DNA from: Kitasatospora sp. NBC_00315 | GTDB taxonomy: Bacteria; Actinomycetota; Actinomycetes; Streptomycetales; Streptomycetaceae | DNA length: 64,000 nucleotides | Assembly (NCBI RefSeq): GCF_041435095.1 | Contig: NZ_CP108025.1 | Coordinates: forward strand, 5,828,001 to 5,892,000 | Reading direction: 5' to 3' | Part shown: one piece after another, positions 51,352-61,128 of the stretch | How positions within the stretch are numbered: position 1 is the first letter of the stretch | Layout of the letters: the number at the start of each line of letters is the position of its first letter | Made by a program: the position numbers and the translations under genes | The notes under the pieces: model-generated | What the model saw: the letters and a program-made list of their open reading frames with translations, nothing else | What the model was told of the DNA's origin: nothing | Databases searched by the model: none

Positions 51352-51672
51352 TTACCGCTCCACGACGGTCACGCCGCCCGCGCGCAGCGTGTCGAGCACC
51401 GCCTCGTAGTAGCTCAGGTCGCGTCCGGCGACCTCCAGCCGGCTGGTCAGCCACCGGCGCGCGACCGCCGCGTCGTGCCAGACCAGGGTGAACGGCGCCG
51501 CCGGGCCGAAGCCGCCGCGCAGGCAGTCGGCGAGCGCGTCCAGATTGGCGCCGTAGTAGCCGCCGGGGCCGTTGAGGGCCGCGCCGATGGCGGCGTAGCA
51601 GCCGGCCCGGTCCGTGACGTCGGCGCCGCGCAGCTGGTACTCGGGCGGTTTCCGTTCCGGTGTCCGTGTCAT
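51352..51672 (-). CDS. Barstar-family protein
   Basis: 106 residues. The barstar core is visible: ALNGPGGYYGANLDALADCL with the aspartate region that plugs barnase-type ribonucleases, LVWHDAAVARRWL and a C-terminal VLDTLRAGGVTVVER. No guanyl-specific ribonuclease gene lies nearby, so it is an orphan inhibitor or serves another partner. ATG behind GGGAG. It precedes marC on the same strand, ten bases apart. Confidence 0.88.
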   Translation of the reverse strand: MTRTPERKPPEYQLRGADVTDRAGCYAAIGAALNGPGGYYGANLDALADCLRGGFGPAAPFTLVWHDAAVARRWLTSRLEVAGRDLSYYEAVLDTLRAGGVTVVER

Positions 51673-51816
51673 CGCGGCTCCCTGGGCCCGGCCGCTCCCG
51701 ACGGGTGCGGCTCGCGGCCCGATCTTCGCCCGGATGGCGGCGCCGGGTCGAGCCGGCGGGCCGGATGGGCTGGGATGGAAGGCAGGAGCATCAGCCGTAC
51801 GAAACAGAGGCCCGAC

Positions 51817-52380
51817 ATGACCTGTCTGAATCGCAAGGATCTCGGCCTGCTCGCCCTGCGGACGGCGGTGGGCGGGGTGCTCGTCGCCCACGGCACCCAG
51901 AAGCTGTTCGGGTGGTTCGGCGGCGGCGGCCTGGAGGGCACCACGCAGGGCATGGAACACATGGGTTTCCACCCGGCCCGGCAGAGCGCGATCGCCGCGG
52001 GCCTGGGGGAGGCGGGTGGCGGGGCGATGCTGATGGCCGGCCTGGCGACCCCGGCGGCCGGGTCGATCGTGGCCGGCACCATGGCGGGCGCCGTCGCGGT
52101 GCACGCCCCGGCCGGGTTCTTCAGCACGGCCGGCGGCTTCGAGTACCCGGCGCTGCTCGGCGCGGCCGGCCTCTCGCTCGGACTCTCCGGTGCCGGGCGC
52201 TACTCGCTGGACCACGCCCTGGGCCATCGGGTCGACCGGCCCTGGATCGGCCTGCTCGCGTTCACCGCGAGCGCCGTCTCGGCCTACTCGGTGGTGGCCC
52301 GCCGACGGCACGTGGTCCGGCTGCGCGAGGAGCGCGCGGCGATGGACGCGACGGGCGAGGAGGGCGCGGGCCTCTCCTGA
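51817..52380 (+). CDS. DoxX-family membrane protein
   Basis: 187 residues. The N-terminal DoxX pattern LGLLALRTAVGGVLVAHGTQ, with KLFGWFGGGG, is followed by an AGLGEAGGGAMLMAGL helix, VAGTMAGAVAVHAPAGFF and a final helix (WIGLLAFTASAVSAYSVVAR), and then a basic cytoplasmic tail. DoxX proteins are four-helix membrane proteins linked to redox homeostasis. Start at 51817 is the family start. Likely monocistronic. Confidence 0.9.
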   Translation: MTCLNRKDLGLLALRTAVGGVLVAHGTQKLFGWFGGGGLEGTTQGMEHMGFHPARQSAIAAGLGEAGGGAMLMAGLATPAAGSIVAGTMAGAVAVHAPAGFFSTAGGFEYPALLGAAGLSLGLSGAGRYSLDHALGHRVDRPWIGLLAFTASAVSAYSVVARRRHVVRLREERAAMDATGEEGAGLS

Positions 52381-52525
52381 GCCCCCGTCCCGCCGGCCTG
52401 GCAGCGACCACCCGGCGCCACCACTCCCGCCCGCGGGCCGCCCGGCGCCCGGAGGTCGGCCGCACCGAGCCGGGAAGCGATCGGGCACGGCCCACCAGGG
52501 GCGCCCGGCGAAGAAGGAGAACACG

Positions 52526-53104
52526 ATGGAACGTCAGCAGCCCCGCCGGACCGCACACGACACCGCCGCTCCGGTGGTCCGCCGGACCCGGGTGGTCGCC
52601 GTCGCGGCCGTGGCCGCCGCAGCGATCGGCGCGACGGCGCTGGTGGGCTGTTCGTCGAGCGGGACGGCGAGTTCGACGGTGTCCTCGGTGGCCTCCGTGG
52701 CGCAGTCCGCGATCTCGGCCGCCGCGTCCGCCGCCTCCTCCGCGGTGGCCTCGGGCGCCGGTCAGCTCGGCTCGGCGGCCGCTTCCGCCGAGGCGGCCGC
52801 CTCCTCCGCGATCGCGAGCGTCAAGGGCGGCCTGGACGCCAAGGACGACGTGGCCGTCGGTCCGGTCACCATCGAGGCGGACGGCAAGGCGCAGGCGACC
52901 CTGACCGTCACCGACCACGCCTCGCAGTCGGGCAAGTACACCGTCCAGGTCAACTTCACCGACGAGTCCGGGAACGTCCTGGACGCCGCCGTGGTCAACG
53001 TCCCCGAGGTGGCCGCCGGCCAGAGCACGCAGGCCACCGTGCGCAGCAACCGCAACCTGAGCGGCGGCGTCCTGGCGGCGGTGATCCGGGCCGTCCGCTA
53101 CTGA
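52526..53104 (+). CDS. Ala/Ser-rich lipoprotein
   Basis: 192 residues. The signal peptide follows an Arg-rich N-region and ends with a lipobox (ALVGCSSS). A low-complexity Ala/Ser helix-forming stretch of about 60 residues precedes a small beta-sandwich-like domain (from DDVAVGPVTIEADGKAQATL to the end) that resembles FxLYD/DUF-type extracellular domains. No family named with confidence. AAGGAG lies six bases before the ATG. Confidence 0.8.
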   Translation: MERQQPRRTAHDTAAPVVRRTRVVAVAAVAAAAIGATALVGCSSSGTASSTVSSVASVAQSAISAAASAASSAVASGAGQLGSAAASAEAAASSAIASVKGGLDAKDDVAVGPVTIEADGKAQATLTVTDHASQSGKYTVQVNFTDESGNVLDAAVVNVPEVAAGQSTQATVRSNRNLSGGVLAAVIRAVRY

Positions 53105-53105
53105 C

Positions 53106-53135
53106 GTCCGGGGCCGTCCGGGGCCGTCCGGGGCC
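53106..53135. repeat. 10-nt tandem repeat after the lipoprotein gene
   Basis: GTCCGGGGCC three times in tandem, directly after the stop codon. Each unit pairs with itself partly (CCGG), so it may also act as a terminator-like structure. Confidence 0.85.
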
Positions 53136-53478
53136 GTCGGGCAGCCGGGGAACGGGGCATGGGGACGGGCAGGCGGCCGGGCCGTCCGCGACGCCGGACG
53201 CCGGGCCTCCCGGGGCGGCCCCTCCGGGCTCCCGGCGGGTGGAGAAGGCCGAGGGCCGGCGCCCGGTGGTGCACGTCGGCGCACTTGACCCGGCTCCCGC
53301 GTGTACGCGCTCACCGGCAGCCGGGTCGGCCGGCTCGGGCCGGGGGCGCCGGTTCCGGTCGGCAGCGGCCGCACGGAGATCGACCTGTTCTGCGGTGCCC
53401 CCGGCGTCGACCAGCAGGTCAGACGGGGTGTGGCGGGAGCGGGAACCTTAAGGGCGGCTCAAGGGCCAACCGGGGGTC
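53136..53478. other. Intergenic stretch without a recognised gene
   Basis: Between the 10-nt repeats and the chitinase promoter. Short open frames exist (for example from a GTG at 53301 with high GC at third positions), but none resembles a known protein or has a convincing ribosome binding site. Confidence 0.6.
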
Positions 53479-53507
53479 TTGACGGGTGAGTTGGTCTAGT
53501 CCATTTT
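53479..53507 (+). promoter_or_regulatory. Chitinase promoter with a DasR-type (dre) operator
   Basis: TTGACG (53479-53484) and CATTTT (53502-53507) are 17 bases apart. Between and across them is TTGGTCTAGTCCATT (53491-53505), matching the dre core GGTCTAGACC at all but one base. DasR is the GntR-type repressor of chitin and N-acetylglucosamine genes in Streptomyces, released by amino-sugar phosphates. Confidence 0.75.
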
Positions 53508-53534
53508 AATTCCCAGGTGCAGGGAGCCCCTGAG

Positions 53535-53566
53535 CCGGCGTCAGAGGTCCAGACCTCTGGCGCCGG
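53535..53566 (+). promoter_or_regulatory. Second dre-like palindrome in the chitinase leader
   Basis: CAGAGGTC and GACCTCTG flank CA, giving the core GGTCCAGACC, one base from the dre core. The palindrome is extended by CCGGCG and CGCCGG arms, so it is both a possible second DasR site and a strong RNA hairpin about 135 bases before the start codon. Confidence 0.55.
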
Positions 53567-53700
53567 TTCGGCATACCCCGGCGTCCGTCAAGGCATGCCC
53601 CAGCTAGCGTCCTTTCTGTCATGTCCCTGGTCGTGCGGCCCCACCCCGCGCGGGCCTCCGGGGGCATGGCGGAGCCCCCACAACCTGGAGTCACGCACCC

Positions 53701-55506
<1,806 letters not shown>

Positions 55507-55592
55507 CGTCGGGTAACCGGGTGAGGGGCCGTTGACGACGGACCCCGCACCACATCGCTGAACCCGGACGGGCCGCCACGGCCGTCCACGAA

Positions 55593-55625
55593 TCCGGCCC
55601 GCTGGGAGTCTCCCGGCGGGCCGGA
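55593..55625 (+). terminator. Terminator after the chitinase gene
   Basis: Arms TCCGGCCCGCTGGGA and TCCCGGCGGGCCGGA with one T-G pair and a 3-base loop, 86 bases after the chitinase stop. Confidence 0.7.
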
Positions 55626-55737
55626 GGGCTGTCCGGGCCCGGGCGGCGGCGCGTGGCGGGCGCTCGCGGGCGCTGTCGCGGCCGCCGCAGGACCGCGCCG
55701 TCGTCCGGGACGCCCGGGTCGGTCCGGGACGCCCGGG

Positions 55738-56298
55738 TCAGTCCAGGTCGTCGGTGCGGCCCAGCGCGTCGGGCTGGCTCTCCTCGATCCGGCGCAGCAT
55801 CCGGCCGAGCATGCCGGAGAGCGCCGCGCGCTCGTCGCCGACCACGTCCTGGAGGAGCTCCTCCTCGAAGACCGCGGCCATCCGCATCGACTCCAGCCAC
55901 TTGTCGCGGCCGTTCTCGGTCAGTTCGATGATCACCCGCACCCGGTTGGCCTCGTCGCGCTCACGGGTGACCAGGCCCTCCGTCACCATCCGGTCGATCC
56001 GGTGCGTCATCGCGGCCGGGGTGAGGCCGAGCCGCTTGGCCAGGTCGCCCGGGCCGAGCTGGTAGGGGCTGCCGGCGATCACCAGGGCCTTGAGCACCTC
56101 CCAGTCGGCCGAGGTGATTCCGAGCACAGTCAACTGCCGGGTGTAGGCCACGCTCATCCGCCGGGCGACCCGGGACAGGGTCTGGACGATCGTCTCGACC
56201 TGGGGGTCCACCAGAGGGAACTCCCGCTGGTAGAGGGCCACCTGCTCGGAGATCCCCAGCTCGCCGGTGGCGGGCGGCTCGGGCTTGCGTGCGCTCAT
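55738..56298 (-). CDS. MarR-family regulator
   Basis: 186 residues. A long N-terminal helix region, then winged HTH (LGPGDLAKRLGLTPAAMTHR; MVTEGLVTRERDEANRVRVI) and a C-terminal dimerisation helix. The start MSARKPEPP is chosen; an upstream in-frame GTG ten codons earlier is possible. Divergent from the MFS exporter gene, so it most likely represses it, released by a drug or phenolic ligand as in other MarR systems. Confidence 0.92.
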   Translation of the reverse strand: MSARKPEPPATGELGISEQVALYQREFPLVDPQVETIVQTLSRVARRMSVAYTRQLTVLGITSADWEVLKALVIAGSPYQLGPGDLAKRLGLTPAAMTHRIDRMVTEGLVTRERDEANRVRVIIELTENGRDKWLESMRMAAVFEEELLQDVVGDERAALSGMLGRMLRRIEESQPDALGRTDDLD

Positions 56299-56339
56299 GG
56301 GGTCCAGTGTCGCACGCGACGGGTGCACTGTTTAAGCCT

Positions 56340-56377
56340 TTGACGAGAGAGACTTCCGATGCTTAGAGTTTAGCTCT
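56340..56377 (+). promoter_or_regulatory. Promoter and possible MarR site of the MFS gene
   Basis: TTGACG (56340-56345) and TTAGAG (56363-56368), 17 bases apart. The -10 box overlaps an inverted repeat AGAG-TTTAG-CTCT (56365-56377) within a locally AT-rich stretch, a candidate MarR operator. Confidence 0.5.
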
Positions 56378-56421
56378 GAAATCTTACGGGGTTAAGGGTA
56401 TCCAGAGAAAGGGTGTGCACG

Positions 56422-57729
56422 GTGGCCGGCACGGTGAAGCAGCAGGGACAGCGTCGTCAGGCGGCGGGAGGCCCGCTGCGCCGCGTCCAGATCGGTAACG
56501 CGCTCAGCGCGTTCGGCAGCGGTTTCACGATGCCGTACATGTTCGTCTACGTGGACCAGGTGCGCGGCCTCGGCTCGCTCGCCGCCGGGATGGTGTTCAC
56601 CGTCTTCGCGCTGGCCGCGCTCGCCGTGCTGCCGCTGACCGGCCGGGGCATCGACCGGTACGGGCCGAGGCCGGTGCTGCTGATCGGCGCCGCCCTCGCG
56701 GCCGCCGGTGCCTTCGCCTTCGGGCGGGCCACCGGCACCCCCGCGCTGCTGCTCTTCGCCTTCCTGTTCGGCGCCGGTTTCACCACCTGCCAGCCCGCAC
56801 TGGCCACGATGATCGTCCGCTGCTCCACCAGGGCCACCCGGGCGCACGCCTTCGCTCTGCAGTTCACCCTGGTCAACCTGGGTATGGGCATCGGCGCACT
56901 GATCGGCGGCCAGATCGTGGACGTCGCCGATCCGGGCAGTCTGACCACGCTGTTCACCATCGAGGCGGCCGCGCTGCTGGCGCTCGGCCTGGTCGCCGGC
57001 AGCGCGCGGATCCCCGCCGCCGCGGCGATCGAGGAGCCGGCCGGCGCCGCCTCCGGACCGAGCGGTCTGCGGGCGATGGTCCAGGACCGGTCGATGCTTC
57101 GGCTCTGCCTGCTCGCCGCGCTGATCTTCTTCACCTGCTACGGCCAGTTCGAGTCCGGCGTCGCGGCCTTCGCCACCGACACGGTGGGTGTCGCGCCCTC
57201 CACCCTGGGCCTGGCCATCGGCGCCAACGCGCTGACCATCGTGGTGCTGCAGATGTTCGTGGTGCGGATCACCGCGCGCCGCCGCCGCACCACCGCGATG
57301 GCCGCCGCCGGTCTGGTCTGGCTGGTCGCCTGGACGATGGCCCTGGTGGCCGGCCTGGTCCGGGCCGAGGCACTCGCCGCCACCGTCGCCGTCGTCGCCG
57401 TCTACGCGCTCTTCGGCGTGGGGGAGTCGCTGCTCGCGCCGACCCTCGGCCCGATCGTCGCCGATCTCGCCCCGGCCCGGCTGCTCGGCACCTACAACGC
57501 CGGCTACTCGATGGTGAAGCAGATCGCCGTGGCGGTCGGCCCGGCCGTCGGCGTGCTGCTGGTGGGCTCCGGCACCTGGCCGCTCTACCTGGCCGCGATG
57601 GCCCTCTGCACCCTGCTGATCGTCACCCTGGCCGTGCGGCTGCGGAGCCACCTGACGCCCGCCCAGGACAACGCGCGCCCCACCCCCGTGCGCACCCTCC
57701 CCGTCCGGGAGCTGCAGACCGCCGCGTAG
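56422..57729 (+). CDS. Major facilitator superfamily exporter
   Basis: 435 residues with 12 helices in two halves joined by a cytoplasmic loop near residue 200. The MFS loop motif between helices 2 and 3 is present (GRGIDRYGPRPVLL), and NALSAFGSGFTMPYMFVYV begins helix 1. Drug or metabolite efflux is likely. The GTG at 56422 is favoured by GAAAGGG nine bases upstream; a GTG at 56413 would add MCT. Divergent from a MarR gene that probably controls it. Confidence 0.9.
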   Translation: MAGTVKQQGQRRQAAGGPLRRVQIGNALSAFGSGFTMPYMFVYVDQVRGLGSLAAGMVFTVFALAALAVLPLTGRGIDRYGPRPVLLIGAALAAAGAFAFGRATGTPALLLFAFLFGAGFTTCQPALATMIVRCSTRATRAHAFALQFTLVNLGMGIGALIGGQIVDVADPGSLTTLFTIEAAALLALGLVAGSARIPAAAAIEEPAGAASGPSGLRAMVQDRSMLRLCLLAALIFFTCYGQFESGVAAFATDTVGVAPSTLGLAIGANALTIVVLQMFVVRITARRRRTTAMAAAGLVWLVAWTMALVAGLVRAEALAATVAVVAVYALFGVGESLLAPTLGPIVADLAPARLLGTYNAGYSMVKQIAVAVGPAVGVLLVGSGTWPLYLAAMALCTLLIVTLAVRLRSHLTPAQDNARPTPVRTLPVRELQTAA

Positions 57730-57913
57730 CCGCCGCGGCGCTCACCCGGGTGATCGGCGGGCACCCGTCCGACACGCTTGGAATCGTGCCGAGAGCCACA
57801 TAGTGTCAGTCGCTGGTGGCACAGGGGCGGGAGAGCCCCGGGCCCGGGTCCCGTCCGGCCGACCGTGCCGGGCGGACGGGGCCGGGCAGGCGAGTGAGCG
57901 AATCGGCGAGGCA

Positions 57914-59527
57914 ATGACACAAGCGGTAGTCACGCACACCCCGGCGGCACCGGCCCCCGCAGGCCCCGACCCGGCCCGGCGGGGGCCGGTGCGGTGGGCG
58001 CCGGCCCACTCCGGATGGCTCGGCCCGCTGGCGGTGGCGCTCTTCGCCGGGCTGCTGCGCTTCTGGCACCTCGGCTCCCCGCGCGCCTTCGTCTTCGACG
58101 AGACGTACTACCCCAAGGACGCCTGGTCGCTGCTGAAGCTCGGCTACGAGGGCTCCTGGCCGGACAGCGCCAACACCGACATCCTGGCCGACCCCCGGCT
58201 CATCCCGTTGGGGCCGTCCCCCGAGTTCGTCGCGCACCCGCCGCTCGGCAAGTGGACGATCGCCATCGGCGAGCAGATCTTCGGCCTCACCCCGTTCGGC
58301 TGGCGCTTCATGACGGCGCTGCTCGGCACCGTCACGGTGCTGATGCTGGCCCGGATCGGCCGCCGGCTCCTCGGCTCGACGCTGATCGGCTGCACCGCCG
58401 CGCTGCTGATGGCCGTCGACGGACTCCAGTTCGTGATGAGCCGGGTCAGCCTGCTCGACGGCGTCCAGATGTTCTACGTCCTCGGCGCCTTCGGTGCCCT
58501 GCTCGTCGACCGGGACCGGGCCCGCGAGCGGCTGGCCCCCCGGCCCGACGGCACCCTCCCGGACGGCGACCGCGCGCGGCTCGGGTGGCGCCCCTGGCGG
58601 ATCGCCGCGGGTGTGATGCTGGGCGCCGCCTGCGCCACCAAGTGGAACGGCCTGACCATCCTGGCCGCCTTCGGCCTGCTGACCGTGCTCTGGGACGCCT
58701 CGCGCCGCCGCTGGGCCGGCGCCCGCCGCCCGTACCGCTCGATGCTGCGCCGGGACGCCGGCCCGGCCCTGCTGGCCACCGTGGGCGCGGCCGGCGCGGT
58801 GTACACCGCCTCCTGGGGCGGCTGGTTCCTGACCGACGACGGCTACGACCGGCACTGGGCCGACGGCCGCGCCGGGCTCTCCACGGACCACCTGTTCGGC
58901 GTCCCGCTGCCGCAGGTGGACATGACCTGGGTACCGGAGGCGCTGCGCGGCTGGTGGCACTACCACTCGCAGATGTGGGACTTCAACACCGGCCTGAGCA
59001 CCCCGCACACCTACCAGTCCAACCCCTGGAGCTGGCTGCTCCAGGGCCGCCCGGTCAGCATGTACTGGGAGCAGGTGCCGCAGGGCCAGAAGGGCTGCAC
59101 GGCGAGCGGCGGCTGCGCCAGCCAGATCCTCGGCCTCGGCACCCCGGTGCTCTGGTGGGCCGCCTGCTTCGCCCTGGTCTACCTGCTCTGGCGCTGGTTC
59201 TTCCGCCGGGACTGGCGCTCGGGCGCGGTGCTCTGCGCCGTCGCGGGCGTCTACCTGCCGTGGTTCCAGTACCAGGAGCGGACGGTCTTCTCCTTCTACA
59301 TGGTCGTGCTCGTCCCCTTCCTCTGCCTCGCGGTCGCCCAGATGCTCGGAGCCCTGCTCGGACCGGCCGGCTGCTCGCCGGAACGCCGCCGGCTCGGCGC
59401 CGCCGGGGCCGGCCTGATCGTGCTCGCCGTGGTGGTCTGCTTCGCGTACTTCTACCCGCTGTACACGGCGGAGGTGATCCCGATGACGGACTGGCAGGAC
59501 CGGATGTGGTTCACCAGCTGGGTGTGA
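57914..59527 (+). CDS. pmt: Dolichyl-phosphate-mannose-type protein O-mannosyltransferase
   Basis: 537 residues, GT39 family. The N-terminal catalytic-loop motif FVFDETYYPKDAWSL contains the DE pair, followed by an HPPLGKW motif (AHPPLGKWTIAIGE). About ten membrane helices and the lumen-like loop with WTFNTGLSTPH-type sequence (DFNTGLSTPHTYQSNPW) fit actinobacterial Pmt, which mannosylates exported proteins from polyprenyl-phosphate mannose. The ATG at 57914 follows GAGG; an earlier in-frame GTG is possible. It overlaps the next gene by GTGA. Confidence 0.93.
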   Translation: MTQAVVTHTPAAPAPAGPDPARRGPVRWAPAHSGWLGPLAVALFAGLLRFWHLGSPRAFVFDETYYPKDAWSLLKLGYEGSWPDSANTDILADPRLIPLGPSPEFVAHPPLGKWTIAIGEQIFGLTPFGWRFMTALLGTVTVLMLARIGRRLLGSTLIGCTAALLMAVDGLQFVMSRVSLLDGVQMFYVLGAFGALLVDRDRARERLAPRPDGTLPDGDRARLGWRPWRIAAGVMLGAACATKWNGLTILAAFGLLTVLWDASRRRWAGARRPYRSMLRRDAGPALLATVGAAGAVYTASWGGWFLTDDGYDRHWADGRAGLSTDHLFGVPLPQVDMTWVPEALRGWWHYHSQMWDFNTGLSTPHTYQSNPWSWLLQGRPVSMYWEQVPQGQKGCTASGGCASQILGLGTPVLWWAACFALVYLLWRWFFRRDWRSGAVLCAVAGVYLPWFQYQERTVFSFYMVVLVPFLCLAVAQMLGALLGPAGCSPERRRLGAAGAGLIVLAVVVCFAYFYPLYTAEVIPMTDWQDRMWFTSWV

Positions 59528-60312
59528 CGCCGGTGCGCACCGTCGCGGCGGGCAGCAGCCAGCTGCTGCCCGTCACCCCCGCACTCGGTGCGGTGACGGC
59601 GCTCCTGCTGGCCGCCGCCGTCGTGGTGGCCGGCCGCGGTCTGCTCGGGTACGGGCACGAGGTGCTGCGGGCCGGGTTGCGGGCGGTGCTCCAGCTCGGC
59701 GTGGTCGCGCTGGTGATCGCCTGGGTGGTCGGCTCGCTGTGGACGTCCGCGCTGTTCGTGCTGCTGATGTTCTCCGTCGCGGTCCGCACGGCCGGGCGCC
59801 GGATGACCGCCGGGCCCGACTGGGTCTGGGCCGCCGTGCCGATCGGCGCGGGCGTGCTGCCGGTGCTGGCCGTGCTGCTCGCCGGCGGCCTGCTGCCGCG
59901 CCAGGGCCTGTCCGTCATCCCGGTGGCGGGCATCCTGATCGGCGGCGCGCTGAGTGCCACCTCGCTGGCCGGCCGGCGCGCCCTGGACGAGCTGCGCCAG
60001 CGGAACGGCGAGGTCGAGGCCGCCCTCGCGCTGGGCTTCGAGGACCGTGACGCCCGCCTGGAGATCTGCCGCACCGCGGCCGCGACCTCGCTCGTCCCGG
60101 CCCTCGACCAAACCCGCACGGTCGGTCTCGTCACCCTCCCCGGGGCGTTCGTCGGCATGCTGCTCGGCGGCGCCACACCGGTGCAGGCGGGCGCGGTGCA
60201 GCTGTTCGTGCTGGTGGCGCTGCTGCTGGTCGAGGCGGTCGCGATCGTGGCCGTGCTGGAGCTGGTGGGCCGGGGCCTGGTCGCCCACGGGGGCCCCGGC
60301 GGCGTCCGGTAG
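59524..60312 (+). CDS. FetB/UPF0014-type ABC permease
   Basis: 262 residues with about seven helices. The family pattern is RAGLRAVLQLGVVALVIAWV, GRRMTAGPDWVWAAVPIGAG, LIGGALSATSLAGRRALDEL and TSLVPALDQTRTVGLVTLPG with AFVGMLLGGATPVQAGAVQL. FetA/FetB exporters in enteric bacteria move iron; here no ATPase gene accompanies it, so the partner is elsewhere. The GTG overlaps the Pmt stop. It immediately precedes a manganese riboswitch. Confidence 0.9.
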   Translation: MTPVRTVAAGSSQLLPVTPALGAVTALLLAAAVVVAGRGLLGYGHEVLRAGLRAVLQLGVVALVIAWVVGSLWTSALFVLLMFSVAVRTAGRRMTAGPDWVWAAVPIGAGVLPVLAVLLAGGLLPRQGLSVIPVAGILIGGALSATSLAGRRALDELRQRNGEVEAALALGFEDRDARLEICRTAAATSLVPALDQTRTVGLVTLPGAFVGMLLGGATPVQAGAVQLFVLVALLLVEAVAIVAVLELVGRGLVAHGGPGGVR

Positions 60313-60450
60313 ACTGGTGGCTGTTGAAGGGGAGTAGCCCTCCACCGGACCGTCGACATACTGGCCCCCAGGGGCCCGGCGCCCGGGGCACCAGGTTCAC
60401 CACCGGTGTCGGCGAGACCTTCGGCCGCAGTGCTGTGCTCTTCCACCAGT
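60313..60450 (+). promoter_or_regulatory. yybP-ykoY manganese riboswitch
   Basis: The conserved yybP-ykoY elements are present in order: GAAGGGGAGTAGCC near 60325, GTCGACATACTGGCCCC in the middle, and GGCGAGACCTTCGGCCGCA near 60411. ACTGGTGG (60313-60320) pairs with CCACCAGT (60443-60450) to close the structure. It lies upstream of a TMEM165/GDT1-type gene, the usual partner of this Mn2+-sensing RNA. TAGACT at 60310-60315 could be a -10 box, which would shorten the closing stem; read-through from upstream would keep it. Confidence 0.85.
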
Positions 60451-60521
60451 GCTGTCGGGCCGAGGCGTCCCCTTCAGGACTCGCGGCCCGCGCAGCCCCG
60501 ACCGAGGGACAACCACCCCCG

Positions 60522-61106
60522 ATGAGTCCGACCGTCCTCGCCATCACCTTCGGCATCGTCTTCCTGGCCGAGCTGCCGGACAAGACCGCGCTCGCCAGCC
60601 TGATGCTCGGCACCCGCTACCGCGCGAGCTACGTCTTCGCGGGCGTCGCCGCCGCGATGGCCCTCCAGGTGGGCCTGGCCCTCGTGGCCGGCCACCTGCT
60701 CGCCCTGCTGCCGCAACGCTGGGTGGAGGGCGTCACCGGCGTGCTCTTCCTGGCCGGCGCCGCGATGCTGCTCTTCCACCACGGCGGCGACGAGGAGGGA
60801 CACGCCGCCAAGGAGCCGTCCGCGAACAAGTTCTGGAAGGTCGCCGGGGCGAGCTTCGTGGTCGTCGCGGTGGCCGAGTTCGGCGACCTCACCCAGATCA
60901 TGACCGCCAACCTCGCCGCCAAGTACGCGGACCCGCTCGCCGTCGGCCTGGGTGCCTGGCTGGCGCTCTGCTCGGTGGCCGTGATCGCCATCGTGGGCGG
61001 GCAGAAGCTGCTCAAGCACGTACCGATGAAGGTGATCATCAGGGTGGCCGCCGGCGCGATGCTGCTGATGGCCTCCTTCAGCATCTTCAAGGCCGTGACG
61101 GGCTGA
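60522..61106 (+). CDS. TMEM165/GDT1-family (UPF0016) manganese exporter
   Basis: 194 residues with six helices in two halves. The two family motifs are AELPDKTALASL in the first half and AEFGDLTQIMTANL in the second, whose acidic residues bind the metal. Members export Mn2+ (or exchange Ca2+/Mn2+), and the riboswitch upstream should turn the gene on at high manganese. GAGGGAC lies before the ATG. Confidence 0.93.
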   Translation: MSPTVLAITFGIVFLAELPDKTALASLMLGTRYRASYVFAGVAAAMALQVGLALVAGHLLALLPQRWVEGVTGVLFLAGAAMLLFHHGGDEEGHAAKEPSANKFWKVAGASFVVVAVAEFGDLTQIMTANLAAKYADPLAVGLGAWLALCSVAVIAIVGGQKLLKHVPMKVIIRVAAGAMLLMASFSIFKAVTG

Positions 61107-61128
61107 CGGAGGGCGCTCCGAGGAGCGT

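Noticed and set aside
51280..52380. Long N-terminal extension of the DoxX frame
   Set aside because: The first 179 codons are antisense to marC and barstar genes and unlike DoxX; the family start at 51817 has an AGAGG before it.
53301..53489. Short plus-strand frame before the chitinase promoter (MYALTGSRVG…)
   Set aside because: Third-position GC is high, but there is no ribosome binding site or recognisable family, and it ends in the chitinase promoter region.
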